64,000 nucleotides of DNA from Mycolicibacterium iranicum (GTDB taxonomy: Bacteria > Actinomycetota > Actinomycetes > Mycobacteriales > Mycobacteriaceae): contig NZ_LWCS01000013.1 in NCBI RefSeq assembly GCF_001650495.1, positions 62,001-126,000 on the forward strand. The letters run 5' to 3'. The notes below the pieces were generated by a model. It searched no databases. It saw only the letters and a list, made by a program, of their open reading frames with translations, and was not told where the DNA came from. Position numbers and translations under genes: made by a program. Of the stretch, positions 40,928-50,299 are shown piece by piece (position 1 is the stretch's first letter; each line of letters opens with the position of its first letter).

Positions 40928-43213
40928 TTAACTGGTGGTGTCGGCGGAAGTGGTTTTGAAGCGGCGCAGGCGCAGGCTGTTGCCCACCACGAAGACGCTG
41001 GAGAATGCCATTGCGGCTCCGGCCAGCATCGGATTGAGCATGCCCAGTGCTGCGACGGGGATCGCTGCGACGTTGTAGGCGAACGCCCAGAACAGGTTGG
41101 TTTTGATCGTCGACAGTGTTTCGCGGGACAGCCTGATCGCGTCAACGGCGCTGCGCAGATCACCGCGCACCAGGGTGATGTCGGAGGCCTCGATGGCGAC
41201 GTCGGTGCCGGTGCCCATCGCCAGACCGAGGTCGGCTTGGGCGAGGGCGGGCGCGTCGTTGACTCCGTCGCCGACCATGGCGACCGTCTTGCCTTCGGCT
41301 TGGAGGCGTGCGATGACGTCAACCTTGCCTTCGGGCATGACTTCGGCGATGACGTCGTCGATGCCGACTTCGGCGGCGATCTGTCGAGCGACGGCTTGGT
41401 TGTCGCCGGTGAGCAACACGGGGGTCAGCCCAATGTCACGCATCTGCGAGATTGCCTGTGCGCTCGTCGATTTCACGGTGTCAGCGATGACGAGTACACC
41501 GCGCGCCTGCCCGTCCCACCCGACCGCTACCACGGTCTTTCCCTGGGCTTGCGCGCGGGCCTTGGCGTGGGACAGATCCGGGCTGAGGTGTTGCGCCCAG
41601 TCGGACAGCAGTGATTCGCGCCCAACGATGACGGCGTGTCCATCCACGATGCCGTGGACGCCTTTACCTTCGACATTCGCGAAGTCCTCCGGAACGGGCA
41701 GGGCCTGGAGTTCCTCGGCCGCCGCGGCGGCGACGGCTTGGGCGATGGGGTGCTCGGAGGCGTTCTCCAGGGCGCCGGCCAGTCGAAGCAGCTCCGCGCG
41801 TTCGGTTTCCGGCGCTGTGATGACATCGACCAGCGTCATTTTGCCGGTGGTGACGGTTCCGGTCTTATCCAGCACCACGGTGTCAACCTTGCGGGTGGAT
41901 TCGAGCACCTCGGGACCTTTGATCAGCACGCCGATTTGTGCGCCGCGACCGGTGCCCACCAGCAGGGCGGTGGGCGTGGCCACCCCGAGGGCGCAGGGGC
42001 AGGCGATGACGAGGACCGCGACCGCTGCGGTGAACGCGGCGGCGACTGAGAATCCCGCGCCCAGCCAGGCGCCGAGGGTGATCACGGCGATAGCGATGAC
42101 GATCGGTACGAAGACGCCGGAAATGCGATCGGCCAGGCGTTGCACTTCGGCCTTGCCGGTCTGGGCGCGTTCGACCAGCTGGGCCATCTGCGCGAGCTGG
42201 GTGTCCGAGCCGACGCGAGTGGCCTGCACCACCAGCCGACCGCCGGCGTTGACGGTGGCACCGACCACGGTGTCGCCGGTAGCGACTTCCACGGGTACCG
42301 CTTCGCCGGTCAGCATCGAGGCGTCGACAGCCGAGGAACCGGACACCACCACGCCGTCGGTGGCGATCTTCTCCCCCGGGCGCACGATGAACTCGTCGCC
42401 AACCACGAGTTCTTCGATGGCGATCTTGGTTTCCGTCCCGTCGCGCAGGACGGATACGTCTTTGGCGCCTAGGTCGAGTAGGGCTCGTAGTGCCGCTCCG
42501 GCCTGCCGTTTGGACCGCTTCTCGAAGTAGCGTCCGGCCAGGATGAACGTGGTTACGCCGGCGGCGACTTCGAGGTAGATGTTGGCGGCGCCATGCGACG
42601 GCGCCAGGGTGAACGCGAAGGGATGCTTCATACCCGGCGTGCCGGCGCTGCCCAGAAACAGCGCATACAGCGACCACAGGAACGCTGACACGGTGCCCAG
42701 CGAAATGAGCGTATCCATGGTCGCGGTGCCGTGTCGCAGGTTGGCCCAGGCGGCCCGGTGGAATGGCCATGCTGCCCACACGACGACGGGGGCCGCCAGC
42801 GTGAGCGACGCCCACTGCCAGTACGTGAACTGCAGCGCCGGGATCATCGCCATCGCGACGACCGGCACCGTCAGGACGGCCGAGGCCCTCAGGCGGTGCC
42901 GCAGCGAGGCCAGTTCGGGGTCGGCGGTGTCCGCGGCGTGCGGGGTGTCACCGGATGCGTCGGAGGGCATCGGCGTGCGCGGTGTCGGGAGCGCGGCGGT
43001 GTAGCCCGTCTTCTCCACCTCGGCGATCAGCAGCGCCGGATCGTATCCGTCAGGCACCGTGACGGTGGCCTTTTCCGTCGCGTAATTGACTGTCGCGGCC
43101 ACGCCGTCGAGCTTGTTGAGCTTGCGCTCGATGCGGTTGGCGCAGGAGGCGCAGGTCATTCCCCCGATGCGAAGTTCCACACTCGGGCCAGACACCGGTG
43201 TCGATGTCGTCAT
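40928..43213 (-). CDS. copA: CopA-type copper P-type ATPase
   Basis: A 761-residue P1B-1 ATPase. The N-terminal HMA domain has GMTCASC (~residue 19) and eight membrane helices follow. The membrane metal site is CPC in [15 protein letters not shown], the phosphorylation site [11 protein letters not shown] and the hinge [12 protein letters not shown]. Such pumps export cytosolic Cu(I). The frame runs upstream to 43501, but ATG 43213 begins just before the HMA domain. Third gene of the copper operon: 40 bases after the secreted-protein gene and 26 bases before the YHS gene. Confidence 0.95.
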   Translation of the reverse strand: MTTSTPVSGPSVELRIGGMTCASCANRIERKLNKLDGVAATVNYATEKATVTVPDGYDPALLIAEVEKTGYTAALPTPRTPMPSDASGDTPHAADTADPELASLRHRLRASAVLTVPVVAMAMIPALQFTYWQWASLTLAAPVVVWAAWPFHRAAWANLRHGTATMDTLISLGTVSAFLWSLYALFLGSAGTPGMKHPFAFTLAPSHGAANIYLEVAAGVTTFILAGRYFEKRSKRQAGAALRALLDLGAKDVSVLRDGTETKIAIEELVVGDEFIVRPGEKIATDGVVVSGSSAVDASMLTGEAVPVEVATGDTVVGATVNAGGRLVVQATRVGSDTQLAQMAQLVERAQTGKAEVQRLADRISGVFVPIVIAIAVITLGAWLGAGFSVAAAFTAAVAVLVIACPCALGVATPTALLVGTGRGAQIGVLIKGPEVLESTRKVDTVVLDKTGTVTTGKMTLVDVITAPETERAELLRLAGALENASEHPIAQAVAAAAAEELQALPVPEDFANVEGKGVHGIVDGHAVIVGRESLLSDWAQHLSPDLSHAKARAQAQGKTVVAVGWDGQARGVLVIADTVKSTSAQAISQMRDIGLTPVLLTGDNQAVARQIAAEVGIDDVIAEVMPEGKVDVIARLQAEGKTVAMVGDGVNDAPALAQADLGLAMGTGTDVAIEASDITLVRGDLRSAVDAIRLSRETLSTIKTNLFWAFAYNVAAIPVAALGMLNPMLAGAAMAFSSVFVVGNSLRLRRFKTTSADTTS

Positions 43214-43253
43214 GAAGCCACTGCCTTTCAGTTTCTGATTCGGACGGGATAGC

Positions 43254-44225
43254 TCAGTGCCCGCCGGCATGGCCGGCGTCACGCGATGGCTCTGGCGCGG
43301 GCTCGTTGGTGCCACCGGGTGCGGCGTCGACGACGAAGCTGGCGGTGTGCACGGTGTCCTGGACTTTGAAGTCGAGGTAGAGCAGGTAGCGCCCCGCTGT
43401 GGGTGCGGTTGCCGCGAACGACACCGCAGGCCCACCGGTGCCGCCCGGTACCGGCTCGGCCCCCTCAGGGTGCACATGTAGATACGCCAGGTCTCCCTCA
43501 CGCAAGGCGACGAGATGGCCGTAAGCCCCCAGGTAGGGCTGCAAGGTCATCACCGGCCGGCCGTCGCGCGTGACTGTCGCGGTGAGTTGGTGGGAGACGC
43601 CCGCGGTGAGTGCACCGTCCAGTTTCACGGTGTATCCGGCGATGTCATCCACGGTGCGTGTGGCACTCGCCACCGCCGGGACGAACGCGCCGGCCACCTG
43701 CACGGTTCGGGTGAGGGTGAGTTTGGCGCTGCCCGCCCCTGCGGGTTGGAAGTCGGCGAACACGCGGTAGGTGCCGGCGGCGTTCCACGTCCACGGCGTT
43801 GACCACGTGCCGGTGGCCGCGTCCAGCCTTGGGTGTACATGGGCGAAGTGCTGGCCGTCGGAACGGACCACGATGAGGTGCAGTTGCTTGTCGTGCACGG
43901 TCGCGTAGTCCAGCAGCGGCGTGCCGCCCGGGTCGACGATGGTGAAGCTCATCGTTCCCCGATCGTTGGGTGCGCTGGGGGACCGCACCGGGCTCAGGAC
44001 GTATCCGTCTTCGGCCAACGACAACCCCGGCGGGTCGGCGAAGGGATCGACTGGCGACGCCTGCTCGGTCGGCGGCGCGCTGTGATCCGCTGCAGCATCG
44101 GAAGTTTGGGTCTGGGGAGATGTCGCCGCGGTATCAGGGACGACCGCTGCGGCGGTGACGTATGCAGCCGTGAACGCCACTGCCAGTCCGGCGCCAAACG
44201 CTGTCAATCGTCCCGCGGCGTTCAT
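43254..44225 (-). CDS. secreted copper-operon protein, His/Val-rich
   Basis: A 323-residue exported protein. The signal-anchor segment covers residues ~5-28 ([20 protein letters not shown]). Two similar beta-rich modules each end in a His motif: [18 protein letters not shown] (~residue 115) and [25 protein letters not shown] (two pieces, ~residue 245). The C-terminus adds DAGHAGGH. The repeated HVHP and His residues fit copper ligands. It overlaps copZ by four bases and precedes copA by 40 bases. Typical of actinobacterial copper operons, with unknown exact role (possibly a periplasmic copper-binding protein). Confidence 0.75.
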   Translation of the reverse strand: MNAAGRLTAFGAGLAVAFTAAYVTAAAVVPDTAATSPQTQTSDAAADHSAPPTEQASPVDPFADPPGLSLAEDGYVLSPVRSPSAPNDRGTMSFTIVDPGGTPLLDYATVHDKQLHLIVVRSDGQHFAHVHPRLDAATGTWSTPWTWNAAGTYRVFADFQPAGAGSAKLTLTRTVQVAGAFVPAVASATRTVDDIAGYTVKLDGALTAGVSHQLTATVTRDGRPVMTLQPYLGAYGHLVALREGDLAYLHVHPEGAEPVPGGTGGPAVSFAATAPTAGRYLLYLDFKVQDTVHTASFVVDAAPGGTNEPAPEPSRDAGHAGGH

Positions 44226-44434
44226 GCGACACGCACCGCCGAGTAGCCGGCCTCGTCGACGGCGTTGAGGATCTGCGCGTCGTCGACGGGACGGCTCGAC
44301 GTCACGATCAGGGTGCCGGTTTTGGCGCTAACTTCGACGTCTTCAACTCCGGCGACCTCGCTGACCTCTTCGCGCACCGACAGCTCGCAATGTCCGCAAG
44401 TCATTCCTGTGACGGCGTACGTGCTCGTGCTCAT
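44222..44434 (-). CDS. copZ: CopZ-like copper chaperone (HMA domain)
   Basis: A 70-residue HMA (ferredoxin-like) chaperone with the metal motif GMTCGHC near residue 10 and the usual SVREEVSEVAGVEDVEVS and [11 protein letters not shown]. It delivers Cu(I) to CopA. ATG 44434 has AGGAG about 8 bases upstream; the ORF to 44518 is too long. First gene of the copper operon, directly downstream of the two CsoR-type operators. Confidence 0.9.
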   Translation of the reverse strand: MSTSTYAVTGMTCGHCELSVREEVSEVAGVEDVEVSAKTGTLIVTSSRPVDDAQILNAVDEAGYSAVRVA

Positions 44435-44463
44435 CACCAATCTCCTATCCTCGACGGGTGTAG

Positions 44464-44512
44464 ATACCCCTACCGGGTATACGTAAGAGAGCATATACCC
44501 CTTGGGGGTATG
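44464..44512. promoter_or_regulatory. two CsoR-type operators between copZ and the hydrolase gene
   Basis: Two sites: ATACCCCTACCGGGTAT (44464-44480) and ATACCCCTTGGGGGTAT (within 44493-44512). Both are GTACCCC/GGGGTA-type inverted repeats, as bound by CsoR/RcnR-family repressors. They lie between divergent copZ (minus) and the hydrolase gene (plus). Confidence 0.75.
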
Positions 44513-44545
44513 CTTCAAGGGTTACTTTCCGGGGTCATTGGTTTG

Positions 44546-45415
44546 GTGTCGACGCGCGTAGCGCTATCCCGGAACGACGGGAGGGATCAGTTGGTGGTGC
44601 GCGCGTTGCACGTCGGAGATGATGGCTGGCCCCTCATGGGGGAGGTCGTCGGGCGCGGCGAACTGATCATCATGCTTCATGGTGGGGGTCCGGATCACTA
44701 CAGCATGCGACCGCTTGCTGACCGGCTCGCTGGCCGGTATCGCGTTGCGTTGCCTGACATTCGAGGGTACGGAGCATCGCGTTGTCCCGACCCGACGTTG
44801 CACCGATGGGATCAGTACGTCAGCGACGTCATTGCGATCGTTCACGCGCTCGATGACACCTGCGCCCACCTTGTCGGCGCCGGACTGGGCGGCACCATCG
44901 TTTTGCGGACGTGCCTCCAGCACCCCCGTATCGCCCGGTCGGCGGTGGTCATCAGTGCTGAAGCGATAGAGGACGATGCGGACAAAGCCGCAGACACCGA
45001 TCTGATGGATCGTTTCGCCGAGCATGCCCGTTCCCGCGGTCTGCAGGCCGCCTGGGAATTGTTCATTCCTGATCTTCAGCCGCTGATCGCCAACCTGGTC
45101 GCTGAGGCTATTCCGCGCGCTGACGCCCACAGTGCGGCGGCCGCGGCGTCAATCGGTCATGACCGCGCCTTTGCAACGGTCGAGGACCTCCGGCGCATCG
45201 ACACTGCGACGCTCGTCATCGCCGGCGACGACATCCGTCACCCCGAGTGCTTGGCCCACAGCCTCGCCGATGTCCTTCCACGAGGGGTCCTCGCCGAAGT
45301 TTCGATGTCCCGCCAATTCGTCAACGCTGAGGACATGGCACACGCTTTCGGCCCAGCGATCGAGAACTTCCTTCGCAGAACATCGGACCGGGACACTCGG
45401 GTCCATAAAGACTAG
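44546..45415 (+). CDS. alpha/beta hydrolase
   Basis: A 289-residue alpha/beta-hydrolase. The oxyanion-hole strand is LIIMLHGGGPDH (~residue 37). RVALPDIRGYGASRC follows, and the nucleophile elbow is HLVGAGLGGTI, with GAGLG in place of the usual GxSxG Ser, so the nucleophile is Ala or missing. The catalytic acid region DTATLVIAGDDIR is present. If the nucleophile is truly absent, it may be a non-hydrolytic family member. A longer frame starts inside the CsoR operator (ATG 44510), so GTG 44546 is chosen. Divergent from the copper operon and possibly CsoR-controlled. Confidence 0.65.
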   Translation: MSTRVALSRNDGRDQLVVRALHVGDDGWPLMGEVVGRGELIIMLHGGGPDHYSMRPLADRLAGRYRVALPDIRGYGASRCPDPTLHRWDQYVSDVIAIVHALDDTCAHLVGAGLGGTIVLRTCLQHPRIARSAVVISAEAIEDDADKAADTDLMDRFAEHARSRGLQAAWELFIPDLQPLIANLVAEAIPRADAHSAAAAASIGHDRAFATVEDLRRIDTATLVIAGDDIRHPECLAHSLADVLPRGVLAEVSMSRQFVNAEDMAHAFGPAIENFLRRTSDRDTRVHKD

Positions 45416-45493
45416 GCACTAAGGACGGCGGCAGCAGTGAGGGGCCTCACGCTCCGGCGGCAAGCCGCTCGGGGGCAGCCTGTCGCGGTGCTG

Positions 45494-45640
45494 TCAGCCG
45501 CAGCAGGACTTTCCCTCGCCGGCCTTGCCTGAGCGGCGCCCACTAGTGACACGACCCACCGCGCACAAAGCGATGCATTTGGCGATCGACCGTGCGGTCT
45601 GGCTTTGCACGAGCTGCCGAAATCTTTCTTGTACGCTCAC
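45494..45640 (-). CDS. small Cys-tailed protein behind a CsoR operator
   Basis: A 48-residue basic protein starting MSVQERFRQLVQSQTARS, with Cys residues in AKCIALCAVG and a terminal KSCCG. GTG 45640 has GGAAGG ahead of it and follows the CsoR-type operator at 45693-45712 by 53 bases. The size, Cys content and position suggest a copper-responsive small metal-binding protein, similar in idea to mycobacterial metallothionein-like peptides. No homology is claimed. Confidence 0.5.
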   Translation of the reverse strand: MSVQERFRQLVQSQTARSIAKCIALCAVGRVTSGRRSGKAGEGKSCCG

Positions 45641-45692
45641 CAGCGATACGCCTTCCAGTCGTCGGGCTACCCGCCCCGGGTGATACAACGAA

Positions 45693-45712
45693 GGTACCCC
45701 TGAGGGGTATAC
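45693..45712. promoter_or_regulatory. third CsoR-type operator
   Basis: GGTACCCCTGAGGGGTATAC is a near-perfect TACCCC-N2-GGGGTA inverted repeat like those at 44464 and 44493. It stands between the small minus-strand Cys-tailed gene and the truncated AraC gene, likely controlling the former. Confidence 0.7.
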
Positions 45713-45870
45713 GGTACAAGGGCAGCCCGAGCTAGGCGCGGCGGTGGGTGACTGGCCCACGGCGCATATCCTGCATTACCCGTGGCGGCGGATGGCTCCA
45801 CGCCTGATTCGATGTTCCCCGTTGCTGGCGCCGCGGTAAGTCGATTAATGGAAGGCCGTAGCATCGATTC

Positions 45871-46281
45871 GTGGCGATGATGCGGGATGGCGGTGGTATC
45901 ACCGGTGAACCGCACTGGGGCGGGACTGCACTGCTGCGACCTGGGGTGTTGGCGTTCACCGGATCGATTGGCACCACCGATCTACACGCCCACCATGCCG
46001 TCCAGATTGTCACCGCAACAACACCTTTCACGATGCGTGACGAGCACGGCAACCAGCATCGCGGCACCAAGGTGGTCGTGCCCGCCGATGCGCCACACCG
46101 AGTCGAAGTCGGCGCGCCGGAGGGCACCGTAGTGTTCTTGGAACCGGAGTCTGCCCCAGGGCGCTCGGCGCACCTGCGCGCGCTTCGGTCCGGCTGGACT
46201 GTTGCTCCGGTGTTGACGTTCACCCGCCGACGTCCGTTGGCCGTCGTGGTCGACGAGCTGATCGATGTCCGTTCTCATTGA
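45871..46281 (+). pseudogene. AraC-type regulator truncated by an IS21 element
   Basis: The first ~130 residues match the N-terminal cupin sensor domain of an AraC-family regulator (LRPGVLAFTGSIG, LHAHHAVQIVTA, DEHGNQHRGTKVVVPADAPH). The protein should continue into a C-terminal HTH domain, but the stop (46281) lies inside an IS21-like terminal repeat (46272-46291), and no HTH frame follows. The IS insertion therefore removed the DNA-binding half. Start GTG 45871 or the nearby ATG 45877. Confidence 0.7.
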
Positions 46282-46680
46282 ATCTGGGGCACATTTACTA
46301 GTCTGACCTGCATTGCCCCAGATTGGATGAGAATTTCGATCGCGACGTTTCTCATTGAATCTGGGGCTACCCTGCTTCCGCGCCCGGCTGCGAGCGCAGC
46401 AGGGTAGCCGGAATGGTCTCCTGTCGATTCCGTTGGCTCGGGTACGTCTTCGGTATAACTACTGTGATCGTGTCTCTCGTGACACACGATCATGATTCTG
46501 TGGTGCGCTCGCTCGTGTTGGTAGTTCGGGTGCCGGCTGCGGCCTTTGAGCACCTTGGCCACCGCCCGTTTTAGATTGTCATAGCGGATACGGGCCGGGA
46601 CATCACCAAAGTGGTTGAACGCCAACACATGCCGATGCAGGAGCGCCTCCTGGCCCTGAGTGGTGAAGTTGCTCCGAGCT
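46272..46680. mobile_element. IS21-family remnant with repeated terminal sequences
   Basis: The repeat TTCTCATTGAATCTGGGGC occurs at 46272-46290 and again at 46349-46367, and an inverted copy with two mismatches lies at 46314-46333. IS21 ends often carry such multiple repeats. The interior has only a piece of the transposase gene (46527-46678). The right end is cut off by the cadD gene. Confidence 0.7.
46527..46678 (-). pseudogene. istA: istA transposase fragment
   Basis: About 50 residues ([19 protein letters not shown], then [20 protein letters not shown]) match the catalytic region of IS21 transposases, where RxRYDNLK is a signature. The sequence after KGRSRH diverges and the N-terminus is missing. 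Clearly a fragment. Confidence 0.75.
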
Positions 46681-47320
46681 AGAGGGCGAACGCTCCGCCT
46701 TTGATGAGGATGAGGGCCCCGATTGTGATCAGTGCAACGGGCAGAACGATGTGGCCCCAGCGTGAGAGTGCTTTGGCGATGATCGGGTGGGAGGCGAAAT
46801 ATCGGCCGGCCGCGCACCAGATGGCCACACCGATGAGGAACACGATGATGTAAACACCGATGGTGGCGATCGTTGAGACGGCGAAGATCGGAACGTACAC
46901 GCCGATGTTGTCGCCGCCGTTGGCGAAGGTGATGACTGCGACCTGCCAGGTGCCAGGCGTCAACAGTGTTGCGGGATCATCGGTCGGCGCCGGTTGGGTG
47001 CGGCGATCCCGCCAGGCCAGCCATGCCGCCCGCAGCCCCAACACGATGGGCAGCAGCCCGAAGTACGGCAGTGCGGCTGGAGGAAGCAGCGTGGCACCCA
47101 GGAGTGCGCCGCCGACCGAAACTGCCAAGATGGCGGTGAAGCCGAGGTACTGACCGGCGGTCACTCGGATGGCTGCGCCACGATGACCGGGCGCCTGGCC
47201 GAACATCACCGCGAGGACCACGATGTCGTCGATATTGGTGATGGCGAAGGTGGCGATCGCCTGAACGAGTGTGGCTGGGCTCAGCACGGCCAATGCGACC
47301 AGCTTCGAGTGAAATCCCAC
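46679..47320 (-). CDS. cadD: CadD-like cadmium resistance transporter
   Basis: A 213-residue membrane protein with five to six helices. Conserved motifs of the CadD family are present: [15 protein letters not shown] near the N-terminus and [14 protein letters not shown] in the middle, each with paired acidic residues in a membrane segment. CadD transports Cd(II) (or Zn) out of the cell. The 3' end abuts the IS21 remnant, and the protein still ends normally (KGGAFAL). Next to merR but not in the same operon. Confidence 0.85.
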   Translation of the reverse strand: MGFHSKLVALAVLSPATLVQAIATFAITNIDDIVVLAVMFGQAPGHRGAAIRVTAGQYLGFTAILAVSVGGALLGATLLPPAALPYFGLLPIVLGLRAAWLAWRDRRTQPAPTDDPATLLTPGTWQVAVITFANGGDNIGVYVPIFAVSTIATIGVYIIVFLIGVAIWCAAGRYFASHPIIAKALSRWGHIVLPVALITIGALILIKGGAFAL

Positions 47321-47458
47321 CGCATCGGGTGAGCCTACTGCTCAGCAGGCCCCGCGCTCCCGCGCACCAACGACCTCCAGTGGGGCGGAAATTCATGACG
47401 ACTGCCGGGGTCAACGGACTTGACGAAATACATGCCTCCGGTGCCACGGAGGTGGCTC

Positions 47459-47848
47459 CTAGAGGTATCGACATACGTCATCGGCGCTGCATGATTCCGG
47501 GTCGACGCTTTCGGCGCCCTGCCGCAGCCGGGCGATGGTCTCGCGCAGTGCCACCAGTGCGCTGATCTGCTCGTCGAGGTCGGTCAGTCGGATGTCGAGC
47601 AGGTCGCGCACGTGCGTGCACGGCGCGTGGCCGCTGTCACGGATGTCGAGGATCTGCCGAATCTGGGCGAGGCTGAACCCGGCGGCCTGTCCCCGTCGGA
47701 TGAAGCCGACCCGGGCGATCGTGTCGGCGGCATAGTCGCGATACCCCGCCGGGGAACGTTCGGCGGGCGGGAGCAGGCCTTCGTCTTCGTAGTAGCGCAG
47801 CGTCGCGGTGGTGGCCCCGGTCGCCTCGGCGAGCTTCCCGATTCTCAC
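47459..47848 (-). CDS. merR: MerR-family mercury-responsive regulator
   Basis: A 129-residue MerR regulator: GKLAEATGATTATLRYYEDEGLL (HTH-wing, quoted as GKLAEATGATTATLRYYE) at the N-terminus, a dimerisation helix (DLLDIRLTDLDEQI) and Cys residues in HAPCTHV and near the C-terminus (SCSADDVC). This fits the Hg(II)-sensing Cys set of actinobacterial MerR proteins. It is divergent from merA and binds between them, where a 13-4-13 palindrome lies. It should activate the mer operon when Hg(II) is bound. Confidence 0.85.
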   Translation of the reverse strand: MRIGKLAEATGATTATLRYYEDEGLLPPAERSPAGYRDYAADTIARVGFIRRGQAAGFSLAQIRQILDIRDSGHAPCTHVRDLLDIRLTDLDEQISALVALRETIARLRQGAESVDPESCSADDVCRYL

Positions 47849-47865
47849 GATGTCTCCTCAGAACA

Positions 47866-47895
47866 CTTGACCTTCAAGCCTACTTGAAGGTCAAG
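47866..47895. promoter_or_regulatory. MerR-type operator
   Basis: Perfect inverted repeat CTTGACCTTCAAG (47866-47878) / CTTGAAGGTCAAG (47883-47895) with 4 bases between, in the divergent merR-merA promoter. MerR regulators bind such repeats inside an over-long -35/-10 spacer. Confidence 0.75.
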
Positions 47896-47904
47896 GATGG
47901 GTGC

Positions 47905-49308
47905 ATGAGTCAGGGATTGGACCTCGCGGTCATCGGTTCCGGCGGCGCGGCGATGGCCGCGGCGATCCGCGCTACCGCGCTCGGCAAGTCCGTCGTCATG
48001 ATCGAGCGCGGCATCTTCGGTGGCACGTGTGTCAACACCGGCTGCGTGCCGTCAAAGGCCCTGATCGCAGCGGCCGAGGCCCGGCATACCGCAGCCGACA
48101 CTGCCCGGTTCCCGGGGATCGCCACCACGGCCGGCCCGGTGGACATGGCGGCCCTGATCGCCGGCACGCACGATCTGGTGGAGTCGCTGCGCTCAGAGAA
48201 GTACCTCAACGTGGCCGAATCGTATGGCTGGCAGCGCATTCAGGGCCAAGCGCGGTTCGCCGGAACCCCGGACGCGCCCGTCATCGAGGTCGGCGATGCC
48301 ACCATCGAGGCCGAGCACTACCTGATCGCCACCGGCGCGAACCCAGTCATCCCGCCCGCATTCGAGGGCGTCGCCTACCTGACCTCGACCACCGCGATGG
48401 AAGTCACCGAGGTCCCGGAGTCGCTGCTGGTGATCGGCGGCGGCTACGTCGCGTTGGAGCAGGCGCAACTGTTCGCCCGGCTCGGGTCAACGGTGACGGT
48501 GCTGGTCCGCTCCACGCTGGCATCGAAGGAAGAGCCGGAAGTCGGCATGGCGCTGCTGGAGGTGTTCGCCGACGACGGCATCCGGGTGGTGCGCCGCGCC
48601 ACGGTGAGCGAGGTCGAGCAGGCCGACGATCAGGTCACGGTCACCGCGACCATCACCGGCGGAACGCAGCAGTTCCGTGCCGCGAAAGTCCTCGTCGCCA
48701 CCGGCCGCCGTCCGAACACCGACGGCCTGAATCTCGAAGCGGTGCAGGTCAAAACCGGCGAGAACAACGAGGTCGTGGTGAGCGACGGGCTGCAGTCGTC
48801 GAACCCACGGATCTGGGCGGCCGGCGACGTGACCGGGCACCGCGAGTTCGTCTACGTCGCCGCCCATCACGGCGCGATGGTCGCCGACAACATCTTCACC
48901 GACGCCGGCCGCAGGGTCGACTACCGCCATCTGCCCCGCGTGACGTTCACCAGCCCCGCGGTCGGTGCGGCCGGGACGACCGAGGCCGAGCTCCTCGCCG
49001 CCGGGACACGGTGCGACTGCCGGGTGCTGCCGCTAAAACATGTGCCGCGTGCGGTGGTCAACCGAGACACCCGCGGTTTCATCAAACTCGTCGCCGACGC
49101 CGGCACCGGCCGCATCCACGGCATCACCGCCGTCGCCAAGGATGCTGGCGAGATCGCCGCCGCCGCGGTCTACATCCTCGACGCCGCGATGACCGTCGAC
49201 CAGGTCGCCGGGTCCTGGGCCCCGTATCTGACCATGGCCGAAGGCATCAAAATCGCCGCCCAGTCCTTCAGCGCCGATATGTCCCGACTGTCCTGCTGCG
49301 CATCCTGA
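47905..49308 (+). CDS. merA: mercuric reductase
   Basis: A 467-residue FAD-dependent mercuric reductase without the extra N-terminal HMA (NmerA) domain. The active-site disulfide motif is GGTCVNTGCVPSK (~residue 38), the FAD site GSGGAAMAAAI, the NAD(P)H site GGGYVALEQAQ (~residue 177), and the C-terminal Hg-binding pair is LSCCAS. It reduces Hg(II) to volatile Hg(0) with NADPH. The start ATG 47905 sits 8 codons into a longer frame and has AAGGA upstream. First gene of the mer operon. Confidence 0.95.
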   Translation: MSQGLDLAVIGSGGAAMAAAIRATALGKSVVMIERGIFGGTCVNTGCVPSKALIAAAEARHTAADTARFPGIATTAGPVDMAALIAGTHDLVESLRSEKYLNVAESYGWQRIQGQARFAGTPDAPVIEVGDATIEAEHYLIATGANPVIPPAFEGVAYLTSTTAMEVTEVPESLLVIGGGYVALEQAQLFARLGSTVTVLVRSTLASKEEPEVGMALLEVFADDGIRVVRRATVSEVEQADDQVTVTATITGGTQQFRAAKVLVATGRRPNTDGLNLEAVQVKTGENNEVVVSDGLQSSNPRIWAAGDVTGHREFVYVAAHHGAMVADNIFTDAGRRVDYRHLPRVTFTSPAVGAAGTTEAELLAAGTRCDCRVLPLKHVPRAVVNRDTRGFIKLVADAGTGRIHGITAVAKDAGEIAAAAVYILDAAMTVDQVAGSWAPYLTMAEGIKIAAQSFSADMSRLSCCAS

Positions 49309-49334
49309 CGCATGGCTCACTCGAAAGGTTCCTG

Positions 49335-49976
49335 ATGCCCAATTTCCTTGACCGCCTGACCATTCCGGAAGAGTCCGGGCTCGACCCGACGATGCTGGTG
49401 CCGTTGCTGCGGCTGCTCGCCGCCGGCGAGCCGGTCACCGTGGAGGCGCTCGCCGCGGCCGTCGGCCTCCCGGTTGACGAGGTGACCCGGCGTCTGGCCG
49501 CGGTACCCGACACCGAATACGACGAGCAGGGCCGCATCGTCGGCCAGGGCCTGACCCTGCGCCCGACCCGCCACCGATTCACCGTGGCCGGCCAAGAGCT
49601 CTACACCTGGTGCGCCCTGGACACCCTCATCTTTCCCACCATCCTGGACCGGCCCGCCAGCATCGAATCCGAATCACCCGTCAGCGGGCACCCGATCAGG
49701 GTCTCGGTCGGCGAAAACGGTGTCACCAGCGTGCAGCCCGAGACCGCGGTGGTCTCGCTGGTCAACCCCGACGACCTCACCTCGATCCGGTCCTCATTCT
49801 GCAACCAGGTGCACTACTTCACCTGCGCGCAGGACGCCGCGCCGTGGCTCGCCGAGCACCCCGAAGGTCAGATCGTCAGCGTCGCTGAGGCCCACCAACT
49901 CGGCGCAGCCCTGACCACACAAATCCTTACCCAGCTCCATACCCCGCCAACTGCCCACCCCGGCTGCTGCAGCTGA
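49335..49976 (+). CDS. merB: organomercurial lyase
   Basis: A 213-residue alkylmercury lyase. The catalytic residues are visible: Cys and Asp in TWCALDTLIF (~residues 93-96) and Cys in SSFCNQVHYF (~residue 155), and the protein ends in HPGCCS. It cleaves the carbon-mercury bond, passing Hg(II) to MerA. ATG 49335 lies 26 bases after the merA stop. Its long N-terminal helical region matches other mycobacterial MerB proteins. Confidence 0.95.
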   Translation: MPNFLDRLTIPEESGLDPTMLVPLLRLLAAGEPVTVEALAAAVGLPVDEVTRRLAAVPDTEYDEQGRIVGQGLTLRPTRHRFTVAGQELYTWCALDTLIFPTILDRPASIESESPVSGHPIRVSVGENGVTSVQPETAVVSLVNPDDLTSIRSSFCNQVHYFTCAQDAAPWLAEHPEGQIVSVAEAHQLGAALTTQILTQLHTPPTAHPGCCS

Positions 49977-50008
49977 CCAGCCGCACCCAACCTGATGAGG
50001 AGAAATCA

Positions 50009-50299
50009 ATGAATCAACGTCCACGAAGAAATCCCGTGCTGCTGGGTGCGGCAGCGGTGCTGGTGACGGCCCTGTGTTGCGCCGCGCCAGTCCTGATCGC
50101 CGGCGGCGCGCTCGCCGCCGTGTGTGGACTGCTCGAGAATCCATGGGTCATCGGGGCAGCCGTCGCGCTGCTGCTGGCGGCTGTGGTCGCCTTCGCCCGC
50201 CGCGGTCAACGCGGCGATCACTGCTGTCCCGCCGACAGCCATTCACCCGCGACGCACACGCTCGACGACCTGACGAAAGGAAGCATCGACAATGTCTGA
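50009..50299 (+). CDS. merF: MerF/MerT-like mercury transport protein
   Basis: A 96-residue membrane protein with two helices (~residues 9-35 and 44-64). The first carries vicinal Cys (TALCCAAPVLIAGG) like MerF/MerT and a further Cys near residue 39, and CC follows the second (DHCCPADSH). Such proteins bring Hg(II) to MerA. Overlaps the next gene by 8 bases. Confidence 0.7.
   Translation: MNQRPRRNPVLLGAAAVLVTALCCAAPVLIAGGALAAVCGLLENPWVIGAAVALLLAAVVAFARRGQRGDHCCPADSHSPATHTLDDLTKGSIDNV

Noticed and set aside
41097..42530. 477-codon frame on the plus strand
   Set aside because: Antisense shadow of copA; Ser/Thr/Arg-rich and without motifs.
44481..44497. TACGTA-N5-GCATAT near the copZ promoter
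   Set aside because: Resembles the BlaI-type sites, but the second half lacks TAC and the CsoR operators on both sides explain the region better.
47901..49976. 691-codon plus-strand frame covering merA and merB
   Set aside because: Over merA it is the wrong frame (Arg/Gly/His-rich noise). Only its last 213 codons, from ATG 49335, are real (merB).
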